In this document: positions 10,116-21,367 of the stretch, piece after piece
Numbering within the stretch: position 1 is the stretch's first letter
Layout of the letters: each line of letters starts with the position of its first letter
Assembly: GCA_025200525.1 (NCBI GenBank)
Contig: CM045758.1
Location: forward strand, 59,739,649 to 59,803,648
DNA: 64,000 nt
Reading direction: 5' to 3'
DNA from: Camellia lanceoleosa
Taxonomy: Eukaryota > Streptophyta > Magnoliopsida > Ericales > Theaceae
The notes under the pieces: generated by a model
Database searches by the model: none
The model's input: only the letters and a program-made list of their open reading frames with translations
What the model was told of the DNA's origin: nothing
Made by a program: the position numbers and the translations under genes

Positions 10116-11053
10116 ATGTCCACTAACCATTTTCACCTTGTAGTGATGGCTAATGATGGAAATGGAACCGAATCATCGGTTAATGGTGCTGACCAAATGG
10201 AGCAAATCATGGAAAGAGCAGTTACTAGTTTTCTGCGAGCCCTACAAACCAACGTTAACAACGGATTGCCTGAACGACGAGAAGAGCCAACTACTATAAA
10301 ACAGTTCCAGGACTTGAAACCTACCATATTTACCGGCAGCACAAACCCACTGGTGGCAGAAGCTTGGGTCAGAGATATGGAGAAAATTTTCCGTGCGCTG
10401 CCTTACTCAGAAAGATAGAAGGTGACTTTCGCCACATTCACCTTCAAAGACGATGCACAAGAATGGTGGCTACTTACTTTGGCGAAAAAAGATATTGTGA
10501 CTTGGACCAAATTCTTGGAGGTATTCTATGAAAAATACTTTCCAGATTCGCTGCGGGAACAAAAGGCGTCGGAATTCATACATCTAAGGTAAGCAACCAT
10601 GACAGTGGCCGAGTATGAAAGCAAGTTCACGCAACTGGCCCGATTCGCGACATACGTCATCTCCACCGAAGCTCGAAAAGCCAAAAAATTTGAAGCGAGA
10701 TTGGATCCTGAAATTAAAGACAGGTTGGAGGTTTTGAAACTACTAACCTATGCAGAGGTGGTAGATCGAGCATACATTGCGGAAAAAGGGATTAAAACCT
10801 TGTGTTCCGGGGAACGAAGCCAGAAGAAGCGATTGTGGGAAAGAGATAACAGAAGGCTTGGTGTCGCACCTCCCAAGAAAATAAATGCAGGCACAACCAA
10901 TTCAACGACTTAAGCAATCAAGGTCCTACAAATCCCAGAGGTGACACCATTCCAGCTTGCACTACCTGTGGAAGGACTCATTGGAGATAGTGCCGTCGAG
11001 ATACGAGAGCATGCTTTAAATGTGGCCAAGTTGGCCATTTGCTGAGAAATTGT
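10116..11053 (+). pseudogene. Gypsy-A gag (multiple stops)
   Basis: Gag forms the virus-like particle and binds the element RNA. The first ATG follows the AAG run; another at 10146 is in the same frame. Recognisable capsid segments are IFTGSTNPLVAEAWVRDMEK, then, after a TAG at 10416 where tryptophan is expected, VTFATFTFKDDAQEWW, and YESKFTQLARFA. A TAA lies near 10588, a TAA ends the frame near 10911, and a frameshift follows. The nucleocapsid has two zinc knuckles: CTTCGRTHWR-stop-C at 10958-10993 and [14 protein letters not shown] at 11012-11053. The tryptophan codons turned to TAG suggest decay of a silenced copy. Confidence 0.9.
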
Positions 11054-11700
11054 CCAAAACTCGTCAGCCCCTTTAAACCAGTCCGAAAACCCGTGGTACC
11101 TGGAGGAGTGAGAAAGGACCAAAAACGCCAAGGAAGAGCCTTTGCCTTAGTACTTGGAAACCCAGAAGTTACAGAGAATGTCGTGTCAGATACACTTTCT
11201 GTTTGTGGTCACTTAGCCCATGTTCTCTTTGACTCTGGCTCAACTCATTCTTTTGTTGCACCACACTTTGCTACCAAGTTGGCATTAACACCCGAACCCT
11301 TAGGATATGTATTATCTGTGTCTTTTCTTTCTGGTAATTTTGCCCTTAGTACTAATGTGTACAAATCTTGTACTATATCCTTAAAAGGTGAAACCTTACA
11401 TGTAGATTTGATTCCCCTCTGCATTAGTACCTTTGAAGTGATCTTAGGAATGGATTGGTTAGCTGCCAACCGTGTCTCCATTGATTGTGAAGCCAAAAAG
11501 GTCTTCCTCCGGTCACCAAACCAACTTGAGCTTATCTTCGAAGGAACTGGAGCCTCTCCCCCTCCATGTGTTATATCCTTCATGACAGCCCAACGACTGC
11601 TAAGAAAGGGTTGTTGTAGTTGTATCTGTTATGTGATCGATACTCAACAAGAGACCCCCACACTTGATGCAATCCTTGTGGTTCGAGAATTCCCGGATGT
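11054..11700 (+). pseudogene. Gypsy-A protease region
   Basis: The pepsin-like retroelement protease cuts the Gag-Pol polyprotein. The frame is open and continuous with the second zinc knuckle. The catalytic motif is FDSGSTHSF with the Asp at 11231-11233, and ILGMDWL, the conserved segment near the protease end, lies near 11440. The part after it ([17 protein letters not shown]) is the usual linker to reverse transcriptase. This domain itself shows no damage, but the whole polyprotein is broken up- and downstream. Confidence 0.9.
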
Positions 11701-13020
11701 ATTTCCTGAAGACCTACCTGGTACCCCAGTTGACCGAGAAATTGAATTCACCATTGAAACCCAACTTGGTGCACAACCAATCTCGAAGACCCCTTACCGC
11801 ATGTCCATGACAGAATTGAAAGAACTAAAAACCCAACTCCAAGAACTACTGGACAAAGGCTTCATCCGACCAAGTACCTCATCATGGGGAGCTCCGGTAC
11901 TGTTCGTAAAGAAAAAGAATGGTACAATGAGGCTATGCATCGATTACCGGGAGCTGAACAAAGTCACCATCAAGAACCGGTACCCTCTACCACGAATTGA
12001 CGACTTGTTTGATCAACTGCAAGGCGTCCAAGTATTCTCAAAAATTGACTTGCGTTCTGGTTACCATCAACTAAAAGTCAAAACAGAAAGTATTGAAAAG
12101 ACTGCCTTCAGAACTCGTTATGGGCACTACAAGTTTCTCATCATGCCATTTGGCGTCACAAATGCTTCAGTGGCCTTCATGGACCTCATGAATCGAGTGT
12201 TCAAACCCTATCTTGACGAGTTCGTCATTGTCTTTATTGACGACATTCTTATATACTCCAAATCGCCAGAAGATCATGCAGACCACCTACGAAGAGTTCT
12301 ACAAACACTATGTAATCACAAGCTTTATGCCAAATTAAAGAAATGTGAATTCTGGATCACTAGTGTACGCTTTCTCGGTCACGTCGTTAACAAAGATGGC
12401 ATCTCAGTTGATCCCCAAAAGGTTGCAGCAATCGTGGATTGGCCACAACCTACTAACGTGTCTGAGATTCGAAGCTTTTTGGGCCTAGCCGACTATTGCT
12501 GGCGCTTTGTGCAAGATTTCTCGAAAATAGCTTCACCATTGACCCAGCTAACTCAGAAGAACAGACCCTTTGAATGGACGGACAAGCAAGAACGTTGCTT
12601 CCAAGAATTGAAGAATAGACTCGTGACGGCTCCTATACTAGCACTCCCCGCGAAAGTAGAAGGGTTTGTAATTTATAGCGATGCCTCATACAATGGTTTG
12701 GGTTGTGTTCTTATGCAAAATGGGAAGGTCATTGCTTATGCCTCCCGCCAACTAAAGACTCATGAAAGAAACTACCCAACTCATGATCTAGAGTTGGCTG
12801 CAGTGATCTTCGCTCTCAAGATCTAGCGTCATTATCTCTACGGTGCAACCTATGAAATTTACACTGATCACAAGAGTCTCAAATATCTGTTTACACAGAA
12901 GGAATTGAATATGAGGCAACGACGATGGCTAGAACTTATGAAGGACTATGATATAGAGATCCATCACCATCCCGGCAAAGCTAACGTAGTAGCAGACGCA
13001 TTAAGTCGAAAAATGACCAA
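11701..13020 (+). pseudogene. Gypsy-A reverse transcriptase and RNase H
   Basis: The Ty3/Gypsy reverse transcriptase is intact from about 11750: [55 protein letters not shown] and the catalytic FIDD at 12233-12244 (FIDD replaces YVDD, usual for this group). RNase H follows with FVIYSDAS, then [19 protein letters not shown] and [19 protein letters not shown] at 12824-12826 stands where tryptophan is expected before RHYLYGA. Beyond it, [20 protein letters not shown] and [13 protein letters not shown] complete RNase H. A single nonsense codon therefore separates it from integrase, unless read through. Confidence 0.93.
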
Positions 13021-13039
13021 AAGTTTGGCATGTACCCTT

Positions 13040-14083
13040 ATTCTCCGCAAGATCCATGGACTGCTCGCCAATATAATCGTGGAACCCGAGTTGATTGAAG
13101 AAATTAGAACCCGCCAATGTGAAGATAAACTTTTGAAGAAAAAGTACGAGGAACAAGGAAGCACGCCCGATCCTGATTTCACGATAAGCAATGGAATGCT
13201 AAAATTTCAGAATTGAATTTGCGTACCCGACCTTCCAGAACTCAAGAAAAGGATCTTGGTAGAAGCTCATAGCTCGAGGTTTGCGATCTATCCTGGCAAT
13301 ACGAAGATGTATCACGATTTGAAGGAACACTTCTAGTGGACAGGAATGAAGAAAGACATAGCAAGCCATGATCATCTACCTTTGGTGGAGTTCGCGTATA
13401 ATAATAGCTACCATGCAAGTATTGGAATGGCACCGTATGAGGCACTGTATGGAAAGAGATGTCGATCATCTCTGGGTTGGACAGAAGTCGAAGACGGAAA
13501 ATTATTAGGCCCCGAGATCGTGCAAATGACAAGCGATAAAATCCAACTCATCTAGCAACGAATTCGCACTGCTCAGAGTCACCAAAAAAGCTATGCAGAT
13601 ACACGAAGATAAGACTTAGAATTTCAAGTGGGCGATCATGTGTTCCTAAAGATCTCACCAACGAGAGGGGTTATCCGATTTGGGAAGCGAAGAAAGTTAA
13701 ACCCACGTTACATCGGCCCATTCGAGATACTCGAAAGGATTGGTTCTGTGGCATATCGCCTTGCACTTCCACCTGAACTATCCAATGTGCATAATGTGTT
13801 TCATGTTTCGATGCTTCGTCGATATCTTCGAGATCCAGAGCATGTTGTCGATCATGAGAACCTAGAAGTTCAAGAAGACCTCTCCTATGAAGAGCAACCT
13901 ATACAGATTCTTGATCATCGTGACTAGGTCCTCCGAAATAAGATTATACCTCTCGTAAAAGTCTTATGGAGAAACCATCGTGTCGAAGAAGCAACGTGGG
14001 AAACTAAAAGCCAAATGCGGGCCAAATATCCACACCTATTCGAAAACCAAGGTACGTCAAGTTTGGGGACAAACTTCTTTTAA
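13040..14083 (+). pseudogene. Gypsy-A integrase with core deletion and chromodomain-like tail
   Basis: The N-terminal part keeps the two zinc-binding histidines (about 13267-13300), but the sequence jumps near 13360-13373 from MKKDIA to [20 protein letters not shown]. The CC half of the zinc domain and nearly all of the DDE catalytic core are gone. The C-terminal part survives: EALYGKRCRS, then GDHVFLKISP, and a chromodomain-like end IPLVKVLWRNHRVEEATWE. Stops occur at about 13214 (TGA), 13334 (TAG for Trp), 13553 (TAG), 13610 (TAA) and 13925 (TAG). It cannot integrate DNA. Confidence 0.9.
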
Positions 14084-14095
14084 GGAAAGGAGAAA
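14083..14095 (+). promoter_or_regulatory. Gypsy-A polypurine tract
   Basis: AAGGAAAGGAGAAA lies directly before TGTGACACC of the 3' LTR, the usual place for the plus-strand primer. Confidence 0.85.
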
Positions 14096-15474
14096 TGTGA
14101 CACCTGAAAATTTTTCTTTTAAAATTGCAATAAATAGAACTCTAAAATAAATAAATCAATCAATAAATAATAATAAATAAATAGGAAATTGAGAATTTAT
14201 CAATATAATGGTTTGTGAGACACCACACATTAAATATTTTAGTAAGTGGTAAGTGATGTTTTATAGTTTGGTAGTGAGGTTTTTAGACGTGAACCTAACT
14301 TATAATTATACGTAATTTTATGAATCATTATAAATCACCAAAGGAGTGATAACAATTTTATAAAGCCAAATTAATTTAGGTGACTCTTGATATAGGACAT
14401 GTGGCTTCACCCCTCAAATACCAACAAAACGTGGCAAGAAGGTAGAAGCAACGTGGCTGCCATTACCTTTGGTAAAAGCATGGAGATGAAAAAAAAAAAA
14501 AAAAAAAAGGAAAAACTAAGGGGTGAAACAAGTGTCAATTAGGTGTCAAACTTAGAGAGATGAAAGATTGGGTGGCATGAGAGGAATTGTCCACGTGGGT
14601 GATAATTTGCTTGGGCCTTACACATTTGCATGTATAAATAGGAGTTGGTGTGCTGTAGCATGAAATCAAACAAAATCTGAAGCAATTAAGGAGTTCAGGT
14701 TATAGAGAAAGTCTTAGAAACGAGAGCAAGCTCAGAATAATTTAGGAGTAATTTTTTGGTGAGTTTTATTATACCTTGAGTTATTATAATATGTTTTTTA
14801 TATGTCTTAAGTTACCATAATATATTTTATGAATGTTTTGAGTTACCACAATTTATTTGATATAAATTATGTTTTATGGTTAGGTTAATGTTTCAATTAT
14901 ATGGATTATTTTCTGAACTCTATTTGCTTAAATTAAAACCCATGGATATGTTTGTTTAAATTTTAGAGATTATTTGACAATTACCTTGTAAACAATTATT
15001 TCTATAAATACCATCACGGAAGTCCCATGCCTTGGGGGACTTAAATAACCATAGGCCCCTGTTTGACCACTTTGTGGTCCCCTGTTTGTCATGGATCCAT
15101 TGACCCCTGTAGTGATTGTCACTTAGTGACCCCTGTTCTGTTATGTCATGTACCGTGGTTATAGTTAATTATTTCAGTTTCTACCACTTTATTAATTTGT
15201 GTATTCAACTCAAATTATGTTAATGTTTTAGTAAATAATTATCCATGGCTATTTTGTACCCTAATACTCACAGTATAATATTTCTCACTCTACTATGTGC
15301 TTATACCTGTTACCCTTTCAGGTGACGAGATTTAGCGGGATCAAGATGGAAATTGAATCGTTGTGTTGTTTTTTTTTAAATCTTTTTTTTTTTATTTCTA
15401 TCTGTTTTGCTTTAAACTCTTGTAATACAATAAAGTTCAAATGACTATGTTTTGTTCCTTTTAAATAAGCAGTT
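14096..15474 (+). repeat. Gypsy-A 3' LTR, left part
   Basis: It matches the 5' LTR from its start up to ...TAAGCAGTT, where Gypsy-B is inserted. The last five bases, CAGTT (15470-15474), are the duplicated target. Confidence 0.94.
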
Positions 15475-15594
15475 TGTCACGACCCCAACCCGCCCCTAGT
15501 AGGATGGTGCCGAGATGGCCAGTAACCCGTGATTACCAAAGGCCAACTTATCAAAATCCACACACAGCCAAGTACATATAGGGGGCTTACATAA
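15475..15594 (-). repeat. Inverted copy of the Gypsy-B LTR end
   Basis: TGTCACGACCCCAACCCGCC... is the reverse complement of about 16616-16734, with one mismatch in ~116 bp (15475-15590). The match to the 3' LTR end (about 24030-24148) is equally good. The inverted and direct sequences share CATAA at the junction (15590-15594), consistent with a template switch at microhomology. Confidence 0.92.
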
Positions 15595-15990
15595 AAAGGA
15601 TACGGTCCTTTCTTGAAAAAGCCATTGTGTTAAAAAGGGCTACGGGCCTAAGTAACACAAGTCCCTTGGCTGGAGGACTATAAACTTTCGCAGCACTAAG
15701 TGTAAAAGTCCCCTAGCTGGAGGACTCTAAACTTTCGCAGCATCATTTGTCAAAAAGGGCTACGGGCCTAAGTGACACCAGTCTCTTGCATAAAAAGGAT
15801 ACGGTCCTTTCTTGAAAAAGCCATTGTGTTAAAAAGGGCTACGGGCCTAAGTAACACAAGTCCCTTGGCTGGAGGACTATAAACTTCGCAAAGACTAAGT
15901 GTAAAAGTCCCTTAGTGGAGGACTCTAAACTTTCGCAAAGATCATCTTGTCTAAAAGCGATTACGGATCGTATAAATCTGGGTTTTGCCA
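15591..15990. repeat. 199-bp tandem repeat in Gypsy-B 5' LTR
   Basis: ATAAAAAGGATACGGTCC occurs at 15591 and again at 15790. Each unit contains AAAAGGGCTACGGGCCTAAG and GGAGGACTATAAACTTTCGC sub-repeats. The array is degenerate at its right end. Confidence 0.88.
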
Positions 15991-16737
15991 CTAATGGGCT
16001 ACTACACGTACTGGTTGTTTGGAAAGCTTTTGTCCTTGCTTGCCGATGTCATGTGCATCCCTTGAAACTTGTATGGTTTGAAAGATGAATACGGTTCATC
16101 CTCTGTATTGGTAAAGGTTTATTGTGTTTTGCTTTGGAGGACCTCGGCTAATATTTGTATGGTTCTGAAATGCTTGTTTTGTACAGACTTCGGCTATATT
16201 CATGCAAAACCTTTATTACTAGTATCATTCACTGAGTTTCCATACTCACCCTCTATATATATATATGTAGGTGATGAGCAGGACGGCGACGACGCCTAGA
16301 TGTGTTTTCCAGCTTGTTTTGGATATTTGGTTTTCATCGGCTTGTTTTGCATTCTTGTCGGCCATGCTGTTTCTACCTCGGCACTATGTGTTTACGTCGG
16401 CATTTTGTATTTTCGTCGGCAAATCTTGAAAATCATGCTTCTTGGCTTGTATTCTTTGTATTCTGTACATGTCGGCTTAGAAGCCTTTTGATCAAGATGA
16501 GAACTGTATTTTGTTATTCATGGACTGGTTGTAAGGTCATATTGTACATGTTTGCTCATTTGATTTACGCACAGCTCTTATGGACCACCTGTATTTTGGT
16601 TTAGTGCTTCCGCATTATGTAAGCCCCCTATATGTACTTGGCTGTGTGTGGATTTTGATAAGTTGGCCTTTGGTAATCACGGGTTACTGGCCATCTCGGC
16701 ACCATCCTACTAGGGGCGGGTTGGGGTTGTGACAGAA

Positions 16738-16749
16738 TGGTATCAGAGC
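16738..16749 (+). promoter_or_regulatory. Gypsy-B primer binding site
   Basis: TGGTATCAGAGC, a perfect initiator-methionine tRNA site, starts four bases after the LTR. Confidence 0.93.
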
Positions 16750-16932
16750 ACAAGTTCCTTAGTATACGTTATTCACACACTTTGAGTCCTAAAGAGCATA
16801 GGATTTCCCTTAGAAAGATGTTAGCATTTCATCACAGTACTTGCTATTTGAACAAGGTGATTATTTGTTACTTGCCTATGTGATTATTTGTCTAATTCGT
16901 TTTAAAGTCTCGCTTTGCATAACCATAGCATC

Positions 16933-17900
16933 ATGAGGAGAGGTAGACCCCCGTTGGGCCGAGATCAGTCCGAGGACAGATTGGACAGATTGGAAAGATT
17001 AGTGGAAGGACTGGCCCGCGAGTTGAGGCAAACAAGACAGCAGTACGCTAGTGCTACATCGACCCAGGCCGAGCAGACGAACGGCCGAAATGTAGTACCG
17101 CCTCCACCTCCCCCAGTGCCACAAGCTCCTCCGCAGCCAGCCTTATATGGAGATGGCACGATAGCTTTGATCAGGGAGTTCAAGAAAATGAAACCGCCGA
17201 GATTCTCTGGAGGTATAGAGCCGATGAAGGCCGAGGCATGGGTTTTGGAAATGGAGAAACTGTTTGAGATCTTCCCCAGCACCGATGTTCAGAAGGTGAC
17301 ATTAGCTGCATTTACCTTGGACGCATTTCGAAGGTGGTGGATGATGATCAGAGAAACTAACCCTGGTTTAACTTGGGCAAGGTTTTTAGAACTGTTTTAC
17401 AACAAACATTTTCCCCTCAGTGTACGAAACCGCAAGGCTACTGAATTTCAGACTTTGACGCAAGGTAACCGAACAGTGGCGGAATATGATCGTGCTTTTA
17501 CTGAATTGGCGAGGTTTGCACCCCACATGGCCAACGATGAATACATGAAGGCGAGAAAGTTTGAAGGTGGGCTTCGTGGACCGATTCAAGACCGGGTTAA
17601 CCTGCACAATATGCCGACCTATGCCGAAGTGCTGGACAAAGCCATTTTGGCCGAAGCTAACTTGAACAGATACCAGAGCTCAGGAGAGAATCAGCGAAAG
17701 AGGCAGAACTATGACAGTCGCCGACCTCAGCTGGACACCAAGAAGAAGATGAATAAGGGCAGTACTGGTTATCTAAAGCAGGAGGGTAACACCCGACGGC
17801 GTGTTCAGATTGTGGGAAGCAACATTTCGGGGCTTGTCGTCGGACGTCCGGAGCTTGCTATGAATGTGGAGAGATGGGTCATTTCGTGAAAGATTGTCCT
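16933..17900 (+). pseudogene. Gypsy-B gag
   Basis: The first good ATG is at 16933 (MRRGRPPLGRDQSEDRLDRL). The order is a short coiled-coil-like N-terminus, a proline stretch (PPPPPPVPQAPPQP), and the capsid with MKPPRFSGGIEPMKAEAWVL, TFRRWW-type segment FRRWWMM and YDRAFTELARFAPHM. The nucleocapsid is rich in Lys, Arg and Gln. Near 17780-17805 the frame shifts: the original frame ends at 17889, while the zinc knuckles (a first CSDCGKQHFGAC, then CYECGEMGHFVKDC at 17856-17897) lie in the frame that continues into pol. A single indel therefore separates capsid from knuckle. In an intact copy gag and pol would be one frame. Confidence 0.9.
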
Positions 17901-18640
17901 AAGACGAAGTCAGAAAGCAACAAGAAGGGCGAGAATACCTCGGGGTCCGTTCAAAAGAATAATGCTGGGAAGGGACAGATGAGGCAGGGCAGAGTGTTTG
18001 CACTAGTACCTGGAGACACTGAGAATGCTGAAGCAGTGGTATCAGATACACTCTCTATTTGCTCTCAAGATGCTTATGTGTTGATTGATTCGGGTTCTAC
18101 GCATTCGTTTGTATCTACTAAATTTGCCGAGAAGATTAATAAGAAATTAGAACCCCTTGAACATGTATTATCTGTGTCTACTCCATCTGGGAAATCTATG
18201 ATTGTCGCATCCATCTATAGAGCATGTCTTATTATAATTGAGAATGTTGAATTGTTAGTGGATTTAATGCCCCTAGGCATAGCCTATTTTGATGTCATAC
18301 TGGGAATGGATTGGTTAGTGGCAAATTGCGCATCTATTAATTGTGTTTCGAAAAGTGTCACAATCGAAACCCCAAATCTAGCCGAGGTTACTTTTCAAGG
18401 AAAGGAGTAGTGCCCCACCTTACTTAATCTCATCCATGAAGGCACGTAAGTTGATTCAAAAAGGGTGTAAGGGTTATCTGTAGTATCTTGAGTAACGAGA
18501 ATGGGAATGCTATTGTAGCAGCGTTCCAGCTTGTTAACGAATTTGCCGATGTTTTTCCCGATGACTTGCACCGCCAATTGGTCGATAGAGAAATAGAGTT
18601 CTTGTTGATGTCATGTCAGAACAGTACCGATCTCCAAGAC
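17901..18640 (+). pseudogene. Gypsy-B protease region
   Basis: The frame continues from the zinc knuckle through a Lys/Ser-rich linker to the protease, with [16 protein letters not shown] (catalytic Asp at 18087-18089) and [14 protein letters not shown] near 18295. A TAG at 18408 ends this frame after QGKE. Traces of the linker to reverse transcriptase continue in shifted frames: PPYLISSMKARKLIQKGCKG, then FADVFPDDL near 18545. The protease itself looks intact. Confidence 0.9.
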
Positions 18641-19880
18641 ACCATATAGAATGGCCCCAGCCGAACTTAGGGAATTGAAACTGCAGTTGCAGGAATTGTT
18701 GGATAAGGGGTTTATTAGGCCGAGCACTTCACCAGGGGGAGCACCCGTTCTATTTGTTAAGAAAAAGGATGGCACACTTTGTCTTTGTATCGATTATAGA
18801 GAGCTCCATAAGGTCACCATTAAGAATAAGTACCCATTACCTAGGATTGATGATTTGCTTGATCAGCTACAAGGAGCTCGAGTCTTTTCTAAGATTGACC
18901 TTAGGTCGGGTTATCACCAGCTTAAAGTTAAAGCCGAGGATGTTGAGAAGACTGCCTTCTGGACCAGGTATGGCCACTACGAGTTTTTAGTGATGCCTTT
19001 TGGACTGACCAATGCCCCGGCTGCATTCATGGATTTAATGAACAGAGTCTTCAAGCCCCACTTAGATGAATTTGTGGTCGTCTTCATCGATGATATACTA
19101 ATTTATTCCAAGAGTGAAGCTGAACATGAGAATCATTTGAGACTTGCTTTGCAGATTTTGAGAGACCGGAAACTGTATGCTAAGTTTAGTAAGTGTGAGT
19201 GTTGGCTTTCTACTATTTCATTTCTGGGCCATGTGATAAATGAAGAAGGTATCTCGGTTGATCCTAGCAAAGTTGAAGCCGTAGTGAATTGGCCGAGGCC
19301 GACCAATGTGTCCGAGGTCCGAAGTTTTCTGGGTTTGGCAGGATATTATAGGAAGTTTGTGAAAGATTTCTCCAGGATTGCAATTCCATTGACGCAACTG
19401 ACTAAGAAAGGAGCACCGTATGAATGGACTGAAGATCGGGAGTCAGCTTTCCAGGAACTGAAGACGAGGTTAGTTCTGACAAGATTGTACTTCCATCGGG
19501 CAATGAAGAATTTCATGTCTATAGTGATGCATCGCATAAGGGTTTGGGCTGTGTATTAATGCAAAAAGGTAAGGTTATAGCATATGCATCTCGTCAATTG
19601 AAGCCACATGAGAAGAACTATCCCACCCATGATTTGGGCTGGCAACGTTGTGTTCACTTTAAAAATTTGGCGTCATTACTTGTATGGAGCTTCTTGTCAG
19701 GTTTTCACAGATCATAAGAGTTTGAAATACCTGTTCACTCAGAAAGAATTGAATTTGAGGCAGAGGAGATGGCTTGAGTTGTTGAAGGACTATGATATGC
19801 AAATTCAATACCACCCCGGGAAAGCTAACAGCGTAGCCGACGCTTTGAGCAGGAAGTCAATTGGGAATTTGGCATGTTTG
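18641..19880 (+). pseudogene. Gypsy-B reverse transcriptase and RNase H (two frameshifts)
   Basis: The reverse transcriptase is complete from [20 protein letters not shown] through [35 protein letters not shown] and FIDD (19083-19094), to [21 protein letters not shown] frameshift near 19475 interrupts entry into RNase H, where a few codons of the usual TAPVLTLP segment are lost. The RNase H itself ([38 protein letters not shown]) follows in another frame. A second indel near 19640 sits within the LELAAVVF segment, after which [20 protein letters not shown] returns. [14 protein letters not shown] marks the domain end. Two small indels are the only damage. Confidence 0.92.
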
Positions 19881-21363
19881 ACCATAATTTCAGTAGAACC
19901 AACCATTGTTGAAGAAGTAAAGGCAAGACAAATGGAGGATGAATTCTTCAGAAAGATAGCCGAGGAGATTGTTACAAAGCCGAGGTCAGGATATGCTTTT
20001 GAGAACCAAGTGCTCAAGTTTGAAGGGAGATTGTGTGTGGCCGATGTTCCAGAGTTGAAAAAGAAGATTTTGTTGGGAGCTCATAATTCCAAGTTTGCTG
20101 TTCATCCAGGAAATACCAAGATGTATCAAGACGTGAAACAGATGTTTTGGTGGCCGAATATGAAAAGAGAAATAGCTGAATTCGTGTCTCAGTGTTTGCA
20201 TTGTCAACAAGTAAAAGCAGAACATCAAAGACCAGCAGGACTCTTACAACCTTTGCCGATCCCTGAGTGGAAGTGGGAACACATCTCCATGGATTTCGTG
20301 GTTGGACTGCCGAAGACACAGAAAGGTATGGATTCGATTTGGGTTGTTGTCGATAGATTAACTAAGTCAGCACACTTTCTACCTGTTAAGACTACCTTCA
20401 ACGCCAATCAACTTGCCTTGTTATATGTGAACGAGATTGTTAGACTTCATGGAGTGCCGATGTCAATTGTGTCAGACAGAGATCCTAAGTTTGTTTCAGA
20501 TTTTGGCGAGTCTCTGAGGGCATTCGGAGCCGAGCTGAGATTTAGTACAGCTTTTCATCCCCAAACGGACGGGCAGTCAGAGAGAACAATTCAGACACTT
20601 GAAGATATGCTTAGACTTTGTGTACTGGACTTCCAAGGAAATTTGGGAGTGCACTTACCGTTAGTAGAATTCGCTTACAATAACAGTTATCAAGCTAGCA
20701 TTGGCATGGCACCGTATGAGGCTTTGTATGGAAGAAAATGCAGATCGCCGATATGCTGGACCGAAGTGGGAGACAGAACTCTGCTTGGTTCCGAATTGAT
20801 TCAAGTGACAACAGAGAAGATTAAACTTATCCAACAGAGGATTAAGACTGCCTAGAGCCGACAAAAGAACTATGCCGACCAGAGAAGGAAAGAACTAGAA
20901 TTCGAAATTGGGGACCATGTATTCCTGAAAGTTTCACCAATGAAAGGAGTTTCTAGATTTGGAAAGAAAGGTAAGTTAGCGCCCCGTTATATTGGGCCAT
21001 TTGAAATTCTTGACAAGGTTAACACCGTTGCCTACAGACTTGCTCTGCCGCCAGAATTGAGCCAAGTCCATAATGTATTTCACATTTCAATGTTTAGGAA
21101 GTATATTCAGGATCCACTGCATGTGATTGATTTCTCTAGAATTGAAGTCAACGAGAATTTAGATTATGAAGAGAGGCCGACGTCTATTGTTGACAGACAA
21201 GTTAGGCAATTGAGAAACAAGTCAATACCAATGGTAAAGGTGGAATGGAAAGAGCACTATGGCAAGGATGCCACATGGGAAATGGAAGAAGAAATGAGAA
21301 CTCGACATCCAGAATTATTCTTGGAACAAGGTACCTTAAGTTTGGGGACCAAACTTCTTTAAG
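19881..21363 (+). pseudogene. Gypsy-B integrase with chromodomain-like tail
   Basis: This integrase inserts the cDNA into the genome. The HHCC zinc domain is complete: two histidines in [10 protein letters not shown] and CLHC at 20193-20204. The DDE catalytic residues are visible: Asp in MDFVVGLP (20292-20294), Asp in VSDRDPKF (20475-20477) and Glu in GQSERTIQT (20580-20582). Downstream are [28 protein letters not shown], and a chromodomain-like end (MVKVEWKEHYGKDATWE). A single TAG at 20853-20855, in place of the usual Gln or Trp of this linker, is the only visible lesion; the frame then continues to a TAA at 21361-21363. It is the best preserved integrase in the window. Confidence 0.92.
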
Positions 21364-21367
21364 GGTA

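Larger units (their letters stand above)
15475..16734 (+). repeat. Gypsy-B 5' LTR (rearranged)
   Basis: Positions 15591-16734 match 23018-24148 of the 3' LTR. In place of the first ~1650 bp of the LTR, the copy starts with 15475-15594, the reverse complement of its own end. It ends GGTTGTGACA directly before the primer site. Confidence 0.93.

Noticed and set aside
10056..10418. Gag with a poly-lysine start
   Set aside because: The poly-lysine comes from an AAG microsatellite with no in-frame ATG before it. Gag most likely starts at 10116 or 10146.
16069..16604. Open frames of 63-100 codons in the Gypsy-B LTR, with a repeated copy at 23495-24036
   Set aside because: They recur because the LTR recurs, but the second copy differs by indels that break the frame, and there is no recognisable motif.
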